Positions 1-10,360 of a stretch of 64,000 bases of DNA are shown piece by piece. The DNA comes from Hysterangium stoloniferum (Eukaryota > Basidiomycota > Agaricomycetes > Hysterangiales > Hysterangiaceae). The notes beneath the pieces were generated by a model, which saw only the letters and a program-made list of their open reading frames with translations, made no database searches and was not told the origin of the DNA. Within the stretch, counting starts at the first letter, position 1, and each line of letters starts with the position of its first letter. The position numbers and the translations under genes are program-made. The DNA is taken from the NCBI GenBank assembly GCA_015178975.1, contig WHVD01000083.1, forward strand, positions 62,001-126,000, given 5' to 3'.

Positions 1-304
1 CTGAAGAGCTGTCAAGTTGACCGATAGCGAGACTATTGGTTGCACATAGTGATCTGAGAGAAAGGTAAGGGAGGGCAAGGCTGTTGTGTGTATTTACGCG
101 TATTCTCACGGAAGGCATCTACGATGACCTCAGTCGCCCCTGTTCGCGATGCATCGACGACATTCCTAGAGACACTCTACACTATTATAAATTGTCGTGG
201 CACCAAGCCAACTTATTCTGTTGGATTTCGAGCATCATACAAGCACATGTTCCTTTGTCCTATTGTCCCATTATTCCCCCTTTTCAGGTTAAAATTGTAG
301 AAAA

Positions 305-385
305 TGAATGGCCAGCCTGGGAATTGAACCTAGGGCTTCTGCATATATAGCAAGGGTATTACCAATTACCCCTGGGTAACAGTGC
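305..385 (-). repeat. tRNA-like SINE fragment or pseudo-tRNA
   Basis: On the minus strand this stretch has a T-arm-like block with a B-box match (GGTTCAATTCC inside a GGG/CCC-type stem) and, about 40 bases earlier, an A-box-like TAATTGGTAATACC. That is the internal RNA polymerase III promoter layout of a tRNA. The acceptor ends do not pair and the anticodon loop lacks U33, so it is not a working tRNA. A tRNA-derived SINE head or decayed tRNA copy is the simplest reading. Confidence 0.4.
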
Positions 386-479
386 TAGCATTACACAATC
401 TAACATTTCACACCCCAATTGTCTTCCATTTAGAACTCTATTGTTTTTAGGGTTTATATATGTAGCTACATGTAAATAC

Positions 480-626
480 AGCTCCCTGCATTATTGTGAG
501 GGTCTTCTGGTACTCAAGTATGTGATAGATGGTGAGATAAGAAGCTATAACAACAATACTCAGTCTCGTAGTATGTATGTAAATGAGACCTGATTATTGT
601 TGTTATAGCTTTGTATCTCAACAGGT
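480..626 (+). mobile_element. Copia 5' LTR end and primer-binding site
   Basis: The stretch ends in CTCAACA followed by GGTTATAGGGCCCC, a primer-binding-site-like sequence. The same kind of site (GGTTATGGGCCCC) follows the LTR of the TRIM at 4462 and lies in opposite orientation at about 1034. A copia-type gag start follows about 40 bases later, which fits an LTR-PBS-gag order. I could not fix the LTR's 5' end. Confidence 0.5.
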
Positions 627-663
627 TATAGGGCCCCACTAGCACACTCACTGCACATTCAAA

Positions 664-970
664 GTGTCAACTTTCCAAAACACAAACTCGATTGAGAAGC
701 CTTCTTCTCATCTCTATGACATCCCATATCTAGATGACACCGGATCAAATTTCCAGTCATGGAAATATCACCCACAAATAGTTCTCAAAGTTTGTGGATT
801 GTCAAAAGCCCTCAATGGCACTAAAACAGATCAGACAAAAATCTGGGAGGCTAGAGCCTAGATTGTACTGACCCCGAAAGATGAACCCTTGAATGGGATC
901 ATTGGCCTTGAGTCTGCCAAGGAGGTGTGGGAAAATTTGTGTACTAGATATGAAGGAAAGGAACTCAAAA
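664..970 (+). pseudogene. Ty1/copia gag fragment
   Basis: The reading frame gives a peptide with the N-terminal copia gag pattern: a hydrophilic start, then LDDTGSNFQSWKY and a K-V-C-G-L block. It continues after an in-frame TAG (859-861) with TPKDEPLNGIIGLESAKEVW and NLCTRYEGKEL, the typical gag (UBN2/DUF4219-like) core. It breaks off at about 970, where sequence from an oppositely oriented element begins. The internal stop and truncation make it a pseudogene. In intact elements this protein forms the virus-like particle shell. Confidence 0.7.
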
Positions 971-1056
971 AAAGTGGCTTACCTTATTGGTGAGCTATTC
1001 TGAAGCAGTCTTGTTGACTCGGGGCCCATAACCTGTTGAGATATGCATATTTCAAC
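971..1056 (-). mobile_element. Copia LTR/PBS junction remnant, minus strand
   Basis: Read on the minus strand there is an LTR-like end, then GGTTATGGGCCCCGAG, the same primer-binding-site type as in the neighbouring plus-strand copia piece. The LTR side is a 24-bp near-palindrome at 1033-1056 (TGTTGAGATATG and its complement). It shows a second copia copy in opposite orientation truncating the gag fragment. Confidence 0.45.
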
Positions 1057-1882
1057 ACCCCCATAGAAGTGTCTCATCTCAATGCCTACCATGGTCCAAC
1101 CAGACTTTGGCACACATTAAATCCCTGCCAAGTTTTTGACATCTTGCCTTGGGGTATATGAGACATGTGGGACTTATGGAGGATAACCAAAAACATTAAA
1201 AGTTATTTATTCAAAGTATATATATTTATATACTTTGCTGTAGAATTAATATTTCATCAAATTCAATCCATCAGGTGACATTCTGGGGAATGGGGAAATA
1301 TTAATATTTATCTTGCAATCTGATAAAAGATAGTCAAACAATCATATGCAGATTATCCTTTTGGGGGTAAATTTCACAACATGGATTGGTAGGCTAGATA
1401 CATAGTTCTGGTTAAGTTTCTAAATTAAATAAATTTAAATTATATGAACTATATTTGAAAGTTTGCATATGTATATACAAGAGAATGCATCTTATCCCAA
1501 AGGTTAAGTCATAACCCAAATGACCTTGTTTAACCATGACATTTGTGGATATTTTAAAAGTCACAGAGACAGTAGAGAATGCATTTTATCCCAAATATTA
1601 GGTAACAACCCAGATAATCTTGTTTAACCATGACATTGTGCATAGTTTAAAAGAGCATACAAGTCTTAAAGATGAAATTTTGGGGTAATGAAATATAAAC
1701 TCCTAAAACATGTAGTCATAGCAGAGGAAATAGTCTCACTTAAAAATATGAGGATTTTCAATAAAATTTTGTATATTCAATAAATTGTGACTATCCTCCT
1801 ATGATGATCTTCACCATACCTGTGAACCTTTTACATACAGTAATAGGCACTGGTCACTTTTCAGGGTACCTCCCCCTTGTTA
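1057..1882. repeat. Non-coding AT-rich stretch with a diverged tandem duplication
   Basis: No gene is visible. Two diverged units of about 85 bp, near 1480-1560 and 1573-1655, share GAGAATGCAT, TTATCCCAAA, CTTGTTTAACCATGACATT and a TTTAAAAG tail. The rest is anonymous AT-rich sequence up to the Tc1 insertion. Confidence 0.5.
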
Positions 1883-2097
1883 CAGTGGCTCAAAAAACTG
1901 TCCCAATGTTCTCTCATTTTTGAAAGGTTGGGTTGGTATGGACCACTGACATAAGCAGAAAATCTAAGTAAATTATAAACAATACTATAGCATCATGACT
2001 TGAAGTTAATCCTTGGTTCATGTGATTTGGATCAAAACCTATTGAATAATAAATAAAACAAAACAGCCTCTCATTGGGACAGTTTTTTGACCCATGA
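1883..2097 (+). repeat. Left terminal unit of Tc1 element 1
   Basis: It begins CAGTGGCTCAAAAAACTGTC and ends with the inverse of that core (GACAGTTTTTTGACCC at about 2081-2096), so the unit looks like a MITE. The right end of the element (4264-4313 joined to 6188-6340) is the same unit in inverted orientation, split by the TRIM. Confidence 0.8.
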
Positions 2098-2639
2098 TTA
2101 TTTTACTATCTAATACTTTGTATCTACCATCATCTTGCTGTATGGACATTGACAAAATCTGATCCAGCAGGGAAACCTGCTGGCCTTGGTCCACAACCTG
2201 TCAGCTTTGGTAACCATTGGTCATAGGTTTAAGCCTCCCTCCTCCGACAGGTGCACCACCCAACCATATACTACCCACCACTGGGTCTCAAGATTCTCAG
2301 AGTTTGATGCATGCATAGGTTGGCACAAATTGACTATCTTATCATTCCCTCTGGACCAGGCTTAGTAGCAGACTCCTAATCAGTAATTCTGGATGGGCAA
2401 AATGGTAGGGTAGCAGTATCCCCCTGATGAGAGTTTTCATCAGCTCAAAACCATTACAGTCCATTTCCCAAAGCCACCCTCTACCTTAGCTGACAAAGTT
2501 TGACCTTTGGAGACAACTGATTGTGGTGAGTGATAAGGTGGTTGGTGGTCTGCCCAGCAGTGCTCTGGTAGATATGGGTGACCTTGCATTGCCCTGGTCA
2601 CCATGCTATTGACCCCCTTTTTCCTTTATAACTGCCCTG
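2098..2639. other. Tc1 element 1 interior without recognised coding sequence
   Basis: About 540 bases lie between the left terminal unit and the transposase 3' end. I see no ORF, repeat or RNA gene that I can support. Confidence 0.4.
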
Positions 2640-4100
2640 ATCCTTCTAGGCATGCTTTCTATTAGATCTTGGCAGACTTTTGGTTGGATTGCATTCTACT
2701 GCTCCATCACTCTTTCCCACAATTCATGTACTCCCTTGGGTGATGTATCATATTTTCGAAGTTGGCACTTGAGGTGTTCCCAAAGATGTTCTATGGGATT
2801 AAGATCAGGGGATCTGGGAGGCCAGGATAGTACTTGAATGTCCTTGTGCTCAAATCATTTCATTGCCTGCCAAGATGTATGTTTAGGTCATTGTCCTGCT
2901 GAAAGTAACAGTTGGCCTCCTCCATTTCCAACTTTTCAAAACTTTCCACTACTCCCAGCTCCAAAATTTCACAGTATTGTTCAGCATTCATCCTCCCCTG
3001 CACTCCTATGAGCTTTTCTACCCCATTCCAACCCATACAACCCCATACCATAAGATTGTTTCTGTTATGACTAGAAAACCCACCGGACTCTGGGAACTAC
3101 CCTATAGGCACCTGCACCCTTTATACACCAGTTATCAGTTTACCAGAATACCTGCCAGAACCCGGATGTCAGACCTGTCCATGCCTGACCTCCATTATCT
3201 CATGTACCAGTCACTGGAATACCTGCCCAGGACCCACATGTTATACCTGTCTATCTCTAACCCTGTCCCATGCATCAGTCACTGGACTCTGCCTGGCAAA
3301 CCCATCCATGTGCTAACTGAGCTCCGTTCCCATTATGGTCAAATGACCTGTCATGTTTTGGACTCTGCCTCCACTCCATTCCATTCCTAACACCAAATTT
3401 GGTGTTTACTTATCTTATTTTATGATTACTTATTTGGATCTCATTATTACTGGATTTGGTATTGCATACATTCTAAAGTCTATATAACCTAGCTAATGTT
3501 GTACATACAATCTGGTGAGAAAATCAACTAACTTTTCAGACTAAATCCTCCCCCAGTTACTTTACATACCCGCTCCATCTCCATCTCACAATGCTCAACC
3601 TCATCAGAGCCCACAGGCTTTCCAACTGGTCCTTCAACATCAACCTCTGACCTGTCGACCTCCAACCAATCATCTATGCCTGGACTCTCTGGGTTTCCCA
3701 TCCACCCATCTGAAGTTGGACACAACAATCTCACAAGGGTGCAGCCTATAAGCTGAAGCCAAGTCTACCAGAATATCTGCAGGTTTCTCTGGAAACCCTC
3801 CACTAAGCTTTGCATGACCCTTAACAGTTTCCTCCTCCATGTTTGACAGTTGGTATTGTAGTCCAGTCAGACACTGGTTCTCCTCTTTGTTTCCACACAT
3901 ATATGTCTTTCCATCTGACCCAATCTTATTAATCTTAGTCTCATCTGACCATAACACCCTCCAGGATTGTTCTCCTTGTTCACATCCACTTCACTACTAA
4001 TCCTATTCACAGTACTCTTGCTTAGACCAGTTATTTCCTGGATTTGGCAATAGTAATAGCCTTCATTGAGGAGGGAGACAACAGAACAGCATTAAGCAGT
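2640..4100 (-). pseudogene. Tc1/mariner transposase remnant
   Basis: Minus-strand pieces follow transposase order. First comes an N-terminal helix-turn-helix piece (LLNEGYYYCQIQEITGLSKS), then WSDETKINKIGSDGKTY with the first catalytic Asp. MVWGCMGWNGVEKLIG follows, then CYFQQDND with the second Asp, and SWPPRSPDLNPIEHLWEHLK with the final acidic residue. The solo LTR at 3063-3826 splits the frame between TVKHGGG and NNLMVWG; removing it and one GTTTC restores the frame exactly. Part of the DNA-binding region is missing and frameshifts and stops are present, so it is dead. Confidence 0.85.
3063..3826 (+). mobile_element. Solo LTR, family A (copy A2)
   Basis: It runs from TGTTATGACTAG to CCCTTAACA and is flanked by GTTTC at 3058-3062 and 3827-3831. 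It has a TATA-like CTATATAACC near 3480 and the shared hairpin motif at 3735-3765. No internal retrotransposon sequence remains. Confidence 0.88.
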
Positions 4101-4313
4101 AGAAATAGATCTCATGATGGTGGTAAGAAGTCATGATGTGGTTGAACAACTTTAAAACCTATCAAACAAATACAAATAAAGTCAATGACATGTTTTATTA
4201 TTCCCACAGCCCCCCTCTGCCTTGTACTGGTGCCCAACAGTAGGGACAAGGTGAAAAAATAAAGGGTCAAAAAACTGTCCCAATGAGTACCTGTTTTTAT
4301 CATTCAATGGGTT

Positions 4314-4461
4314 TGTTAGAATATTGCAAGCCATTGAGAGTGCTCACAGTCTGACTACACTCGGCTATTTAGTACTGTACAGTAGCTTAGTCATCACATG
4401 TATTTTGGTAGGGACTTTGTCATCCCCTCACCCACATGAAATCCCATTGCATATTCTTACA
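4314..4461 (+). repeat. TRIM 5' LTR
   Basis: This 148-bp repeat starts TGTTAGA and ends TTCTTACA. It matches the 3' LTR after that copy's insertion is removed, differing at only a few positions. Confidence 0.85.
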
Positions 4462-5209
4462 GGTTATGGGCCCCGCCAGTTGCCTCTAATTTGCTTAACT
4501 ACTGCTACTACATCTAAACTATCCTTTTGTCATTGTCAAGCCACTCACCTTTGATCTTTTGAGTGCAATGAGAGGTGGACTTACAAAGTGCAGCATTGGG
4601 ACTAGTAATGAAACTGTGGAGTGGCAGCTGTATATGGAGTGTGGTTTATTGGGAATGGACTCACAGATTGTTGTACCTGTTCCAAGTACATCTATGGGTT
4701 TGATGAAGACAACAACATTCGACTTCGAGTTCTGCGAACTGACCTTTGCAAAATAGGCCTGTTGTCCCACGAGTGGCCAGGCTGAAGTATTCTGTTATTT
4801 GTGGGGACTAGGAGTTGTGAGCAGGGCTCTGCAGTCTAGCATGTGAAATCTGGGAGGTTAGGAGGATGTGTACTAGGAATTGTGAGCCAAAGGTACCATT
4901 CAACACTAATGTAGCAGAGGTGTGGTCTGGGAGGTTGGGGGAATGCGTTCTAGGAGCAAGGATCACTCCAAGGTTTGATTCGATACCAAAAGTACCAGAT
5001 GGATTGTGTCTAGTGGGTGCAGGCGTATTTTTCAATTTCGGATGGATTTTTGGACAGATTTTTGGACAGGTTTTTGGACGGGTTTTGGATGGGTTTTGGA
5101 CGGGTTTTGCATCGAGTGGGCATATTTTTCTTATATTGAAAAGGGGTTTATATTCTTGGTGGGTACATATGGATTTCCTACAAGTTCTCAACAACATGCA
5201 AAGTGGGTG

Positions 5210-6182
5210 TGTTAGAATATTGCAAGCCGTTGAGAGTGCTCACAGTCTGACTACACTCGGCTATTTAGTACTGTACAGTAGCTTAGTCATCACATGTATT
5301 TCAGTAGGGACTTTGTGTTACGACCGGACAATCCCGCCGGACTCTGGGCACTAACCCGTATGCCCCCACACGCTACAAGCACCAATCGTCTGTTTATAGG
5401 ATTTCCCGCCCGGACTCCATTACATCAAGACTCGTTACGTTCGACCTCATTATGACACATATCAGTCACCGGATTTCCCCTGGACTCCGTCTCTGTCTAT
5501 GTCCGTCTTCGTCCCACGCATCAGCCACTGGTCCCCGCTTAGAATCCCGTCACCACTCTAATCAAGCCCTGTTCCCATTTTAGTCAAATGACCTGTCACG
5601 ATTTAGGACTCCGCTCCCGCTCCATTTCCCGTTATGGGTTATGCTTTGTCACGATTCGGACTCCGCTCCGCTCTGTTCCGTTCCTAACACCAATTTGGTG
5701 TTTACTATTCCCGTTTCATGTTTTGTTAGTTTCGTTTTCGCCATTACTGGATTTGGTATGTCATTCACTCCATGGTCTATATAAACTGGCAGATGTTGTA
5801 CATACAATCCAGTCAGAAAATTAGCTTAGATTCCCCCCAGTAATCTAATAACATTTTCCACTCTAAAACCTTGCTTGATTCACATCGCTCGCACTAGTTG
5901 GAGCCCGCGGGCTCCGGCGCATCTATCTCTCTCAACTATCTCGACTCACGACCCACGACCTCCGACTTACAACCTACGACCCACGAACCCCGCCTGGACT
6001 CCCCGGGATCCCCGTCCGTCCATTTGAAATTGGACAACACGATCTAGTGAGGGCGCAGCCTATAAGCTGAAGCCAAGTCCTACCGGATATCCCGCAGGTT
6101 TCTCCGGAAACCCGGCCTGTGTGTGTATCCTAACACTTTGTCATCCCCTCACCCACATGAAATCCCATTGCATATTCTTACA
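5210..6182 (+). repeat. TRIM 3' LTR, interrupted by a solo LTR
   Basis: This copy has the same 148-bp sequence as the 5' LTR but is split after GGGACTTTG by the 820-bp LTR at 5316-6135. Removing that LTR and one CTTTG gives exactly 148 bp. Confidence 0.85.
5316..6135 (+). mobile_element. Solo LTR, family A (copy A1)
   Basis: It runs from TGTTACGACCGG to GTATCCTAACA with CTTTG duplicated at 5311-5315 and 6136-6140. TATA-like CTATATAAAC is near 5775 and the shared hairpin motif is at 6050-6080. It is the least decayed family A copy. A run of ACGACC-type repeats lies at 5940-5990. Confidence 0.9.
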
Positions 6183-6359
6183 GGGTTTTGATCCAAATCA
6201 TATGAACCAAGGCTTACCTTCAAGCCATGATCCTATATTATCTTTTATAATTTACTTAGATTTTCTGCTTATGTCAGTGCTCTATACCAACCCAACTTTT
6301 CAACAATGAGAAAACATTGGGACAATTGTTTGAACCACTGTATTTTCAACTCTAAAGGA

Positions 6360-6757
6360 AACCAAATGACATCCTTCTTGTCAAACCTTGGCCTCTAATA
6401 TATACTTTAGTTTAAATCTGTTTCCTCCATCTTAGCAGTCCCTTACTGATACCAGTATAAGAACCCCAATCTAACTGAATCACACAATGAAACAGTACTG
6501 GTTGTGTTTGGTGTCTAGTAAGTGAGGGAATCTACAGGGTTTAATAAGCTTGTAATGAAGTACTTGTTTCAATCAATGTGTCAGTTAGTGAGTCACCTTC
6601 TGACATGATAGGTTTGGTGATAGTTTAGGTGTACATGGGTAAAATCATGCATTAGCCTCACTGAGCATGGTCCACAATATGTATTTTCAAGGGTTCAGTA
6701 GGAGGAGAGGGGTGAACCACCCCTAGAGAGGTGGGTGTTTCATCACCATTTCCAACA
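6360..6757 (-). mobile_element. Probable copia LTR with polypurine tract, minus strand
   Basis: Read on the minus strand, a purine tract (AAGGGGGTG, 6758-6766) is followed directly by TGTTGGAAATGG, the usual junction of a copia polypurine tract and 3' LTR. The other LTR end is not clear. No coding sequence is recognisable beside it. Confidence 0.4.
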
Positions 6758-6766
6758 CACCCCCTT

Positions 6767-7063
6767 GATGAACCACCTTTTTAATCCTATATCTCCTTAA
6801 TTTCCTAATCCCATCACTTGAATTGCCTACTCATCATTTCTTATCAAATGCTGCCCGGCTTCCTACCTTTGCTATGGGCAGATCTAGAAAGAAAGTTCCA
6901 TCTCTGTCACCATGAGTAGGCAATAGCACCAGTTGGGGTGGTCACAGATACGGGTATCTCGGGCCCGGGTACGTGTCATGCTAATTGCTCGTTTGGAAGT
7001 ATCACACTGTAACTCCATCATGTAATGCCCAACCGTGCATCAATTTCCTAAGACCATTCCTTA
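6767..7063. other. Anonymous stretch upstream of the first duplicated segment
   Basis: About 300 bases without a supportable gene or repeat. It ends at 7064, where similarity to the second terpene synthase segment begins. Confidence 0.35.
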
Positions 7064-7936
7064 CATAAAAAGAAAGCATCTCTATTTTTCTCTCCTGATC
7101 GAATGACACCCACATTCCATCAGTAATTTGGCTTTTTAATCTGGACGGCTTCTGGACGTTGTGGAGTGCATCCCAGGTACTTTCTCCGAGCGCCGAAAAC
7201 TATTTTATTAACGTCACATCCATATCGAATAACAATCAGCCCTCCTTTAAATTTATTTGGTAGTATGTATCATATAGTCACCGATACTTTTTATCGCATC
7301 TATCGGCTTGGATCTGATCTTCGATTAAGCAAAGGAGCCCCAGAGATAATGTTTAAGAAATCTAAAACATGAATAAAAACAAACGCCATCGAGTGCGGAG
7401 CCTTCTCCAGGGACGAAGTGCCCTTGCTGAGAAGCAAGAGGACTGTTGGTTAGGAACATTCGCTGTGGCAAGTGACACGATTGTGTCCTAGTTTTCAATT
7501 TCGGCCAAATTTCGGCGCAGGGGCACCATGAGAGAAGACTATTAGAACGGGGGTGCCGAACATCCAGTTTGTCGCCTCTTGGGTCAAAGAGCCAAAATGT
7601 AGAAGATTTTGGATCTTGGGTATGGGTGTAAAGAAATTTTATGAGCGCCTCTGGTATGATCCGTTTTCTCCGATTTCAAGGGGCTAATATTATCTCGAGG
7701 CCGAACCAAGTCAGCACAAATTATTTTCGAAGGCAAGAGCAAAGACTGGTTTAGGCGAGTCGAACCACCAAAGACCAAACATGTAAGAGGCGCCGCCGCA
7801 GTCAAAGTTATTAACACCATCGAATTACGTGATGTACAAACTGTGGGTAATGACTCAGTTATACTGCGTAAGATCCCAATATATAATGGAACTTCTGGTG
7901 AGTCGGCCTAAATAACATTGACACTAGTGTCCCTCA

Positions 7937-9204
7937 ATGTTTCGTCTTCCTAGAACCCTCAACGACGAATGGCCGTGGCAACGCGAGGTAAATCCTCACT
8001 ACGAAGAAGTGAAGATAGAGACGGAGGCATGGTTCCAGACTTTTGGACCATTTGGCACTAAGATCGAGAAGTAGGCATTATAGTTAGAGTAAAAGACATC
8101 CTCACTGATCACCTATTTCCAGAGCTTTTTACCGCGCTAACCCCAGTTCAGTGGATCTACGTCGCCCATGAACGTGACGAATTGCTGACAATCTTGTAGC
8201 TCTTTTGATGGCTCTTTCTCTCCCTAGACATTCCAAAGGTGACTATTATTAATACTCTGGTATGAAGTACTCAACCTTCATAGAGCACCTCCGGACGGCT
8301 TCCGATATGATGGCGCTTATGTTGATATATGACGAGTATACCGACGGCGTAGATTTGACCCTTGCTCGAGAAGCTGCCGCCATTGTCATGGACGCCATCC
8401 AGAACCCGAATAAAGCGCGCCCCGTTGGAGAGATAGCCTTAGGTCGTGTGGCACAACAGTGAGTTTTAAAGTCGGTTTCGACACAGTCACTGACAACAAC
8501 CGTCGAAGGTTTTGGGCAAGAGGCGTTAAAACCGCAAGTGTCACTGCGCAACGTCGTTTGTTTGAGGCGTTTTCTCTCTATACAAATGCCGTAACAGAGG
8601 AGGCCCGTGATCGAGAAGATCAGAACATTCGCAGTATCGATGATCACCTCACTATCCATTTCGACAGTGGTGCTATGCCTGGGTGCTTCTGGACGATCTT
8701 ATTACCACTGGACTTGCCAGACGAGGTATTTCTTCATCCAGTAATTGTCGAACTTTCCCGCCTTTCAGGCGAGATGGTAGTGCTAGATAACGTTCGTTAC
8801 TCGTTACCTCCCGGCATATTCAGAGAGCTGACATGATGTCTTTGCATCTCTAGGAGATATTTTCCTACAACAAAGAACAATCGGCGGAAGAAATCCCGTT
8901 GCATAACATGATAACAATCCTCATGCATCACGACAATTGTTCTGTCGAACAAGCAATGGAAAAGACGGCGGAGATGCATCGAGAACGTAGTAGGCAATTT
9001 CTTCGGCTGTGGAACGACCTCCCTTCGTGGGATCCCGTAATCGACCCTATTGCAAGGAAATACGTTCAAGGCCTCGCTGATTGGGAGACGGGAACCTACT
9101 ATTGGTCCTTCGAAATTGATCGCTACTTCGGACCGAAACGGGAAGAAATATACAAAAATCGGATAGTGACTTGGTTGCCGAAGTATAACAGTATGGCACC
9201 CTGA
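7937..9204 (+). CDS. Sesquiterpene synthase, class I (copy 1)
   Basis: Joined exons 7937-8070, 8123-8145, 8200-8238, 8284-8458, 8509-8791 and 8854-9204 give an open 334-aa protein. The five introns are 45-62 bp with GT/AG ends. Class I terpene synthases ionise farnesyl diphosphate in the cytosol and cyclise it, using three Mg ions. The metal motifs are visible: DEYTD at residues 82-86, N218/S222/E226 in NEIFSYNKE, and the C-terminal RY pair at 308-309. The start FRLPRTLNDEWPW and the length fit basidiomycete sesquiterpene synthases. The residue after the NSE Asn is Glu rather than the usual Asp. Intron 2 uses a weak GTTCAG donor, chosen because it keeps the frame in both copies. The product is unknown and no partner biosynthetic genes lie nearby. 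Confidence 0.88.
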
Positions 9205-10360
9205 GGAAAATGTTAAATCCCAATGAAATAAATATCTTGGTTTCGTGCGTACTTTTTCATAATTAGAAACCATAGCCATGAATCTGTGTTGAGACTGACT
9301 TACCCGCATGTGAAGAATGGCAAGTTGACAATTTCTTGGAACAGTCTGAAACAAACATTTAGATCGGGAGTTGGATGGTTTCTCCCGGCCCACTTTCAAA
9401 AAGCTCAATACATTAAGATCGGCAGTTGGATGGCTTTTCCCCGGCTCCTTCGCAAAGGTGGATTTCTCCCCTTCAACCTGGTTGTCGGGTCGTTTAAAGA
9501 TGTAGCAGTTGTCGGCCAGAAAAGCTTGCTGAGTCGCACAGGCAGGACCAGAATTCTCCTAGCATCCCATAGTCTTGCATAAGTTTTGGCGCACCGTTAG
9601 ACAAGTAGTAGAAACAAATAATAGATCATGCAATGCTCCAGAGTAGGATTTGGCCTATAAAAAACCCGTGAGGCAAGATTTCCGCTTTGTCAAGGTGTAT
9701 AATAAAGTGTTTCCTGACAGTGGTTGTTGCCTCTCGATAGTGCATGCGCCTGCTAGAACAAAATGGCCATATATTGAAATGACGACATTTGAGTATTATA
9801 CTCGATAAATGCACCGACAAAGAAATGACGGTGGATAACGGTGCAGAATTGGAATCATTGGATGTAAAAACTCGACGCCAGTTAGTGTTGTTGATGGCAC
9901 GGCTGTTGTCGAAGCACCGACTATAATGTTGCTAGACGGAGAGGCACAGAACTACTCGAAACTGGCACAGCAGCCATCACCATGGCCAATGTTGAACTTA
10001 GCTGAAGACGACTTGATGGTCTGGGTGTCAGCGTTGCTGAATTTGGGCTAGACTGTCGACGAACAAGGCGATTATAGTACGGCTTGTTGATAATGCATGA
10101 ATATCCGTTATAATAGATAATATGGCGGTACGGTAAAAAGAATGTTTTAAAGTCATTGTGAGTTTTCATGGGAGCGTAGAGATCGTCCGTCTGGCAGTGT
10201 TGTCCTCAGGACCAGGTTCGGGAACCATTTCTCTTGCATACCTGCATACGTAATAGAGCAGGTGAGGGTAAGGAACAGGTTTAATGTATCGAGCCACGTT
10301 TTGTAGTTTGCCTGGAACTTATTGGCTTAGAATAAACCATGTTAGAACGCCGATGTCACA
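9205..10360. other. Terpene synthase downstream region, no recognised gene
   Basis: This is shared with the second copy (23,931-25,090). A minus-strand ORF exists in both copies (for example 8797-9408) but overlaps the synthase exons and resembles nothing I know. I treat the stretch as non-coding. Confidence 0.4.

Larger units (their letters stand above)
4314..6182 (+). mobile_element. TRIM: miniature non-autonomous LTR retrotransposon
   Basis: It has two 148-bp LTRs (4314-4461 and 5210-6182, the latter interrupted), each from TGTTAGAATATTGC to ATATTCTTACA. The interior is only 748 bp, and GGGTT is duplicated at 4309-4313 and 6183-6187. GGTTATGGGCCCCG follows the 5' LTR directly and matches the primer-binding site of the copia remnants nearby. 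No gag or pol is encoded, so it would have depended on copia enzymes. The interior has short ORFs (for example 4559-4756) of unknown origin and a repeated CTAGGA-TTGTGAGC block. Confidence 0.85.
1883..6340 (-). mobile_element. Tc1/mariner element 1, carrying nested LTR insertions
   Basis: The element is bounded by TA at 1881-1882 and 6341-6342, the target site of Tc1/mariner transposons. Both ends start CAGTGG-T/C-TCAAA. The transposase remnant lies on the minus strand. Two insertions interrupt it: a solo LTR (3063-3826, duplicating GTTTC) and a TRIM (4314-6182, duplicating GGGTT). Removing both with their duplicated sites leaves about 1.8 kb. Each end is a unit of about 210 bp with an outer terminal repeat and a second, inverted copy at its inner edge (2076-2096 and about 4264-4290). 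Confidence 0.88.

Noticed and set aside
305..385. Functional tRNA gene on the minus strand
   Set aside because: A- and B-box-like sequences exist, but the acceptor ends do not pair and the anticodon loop is wrong.
4866..5354. 162-aa ORF in the TRIM
   Set aside because: It runs across the LTR border into the solo LTR and has a FGRVFGQIFGQ-type low-complexity stretch; not a gene.
8797..9408. 203-aa minus-strand ORF overlapping terpene synthase exon 6
   Set aside because: It is antisense to well-supported coding sequence and resembles no family.
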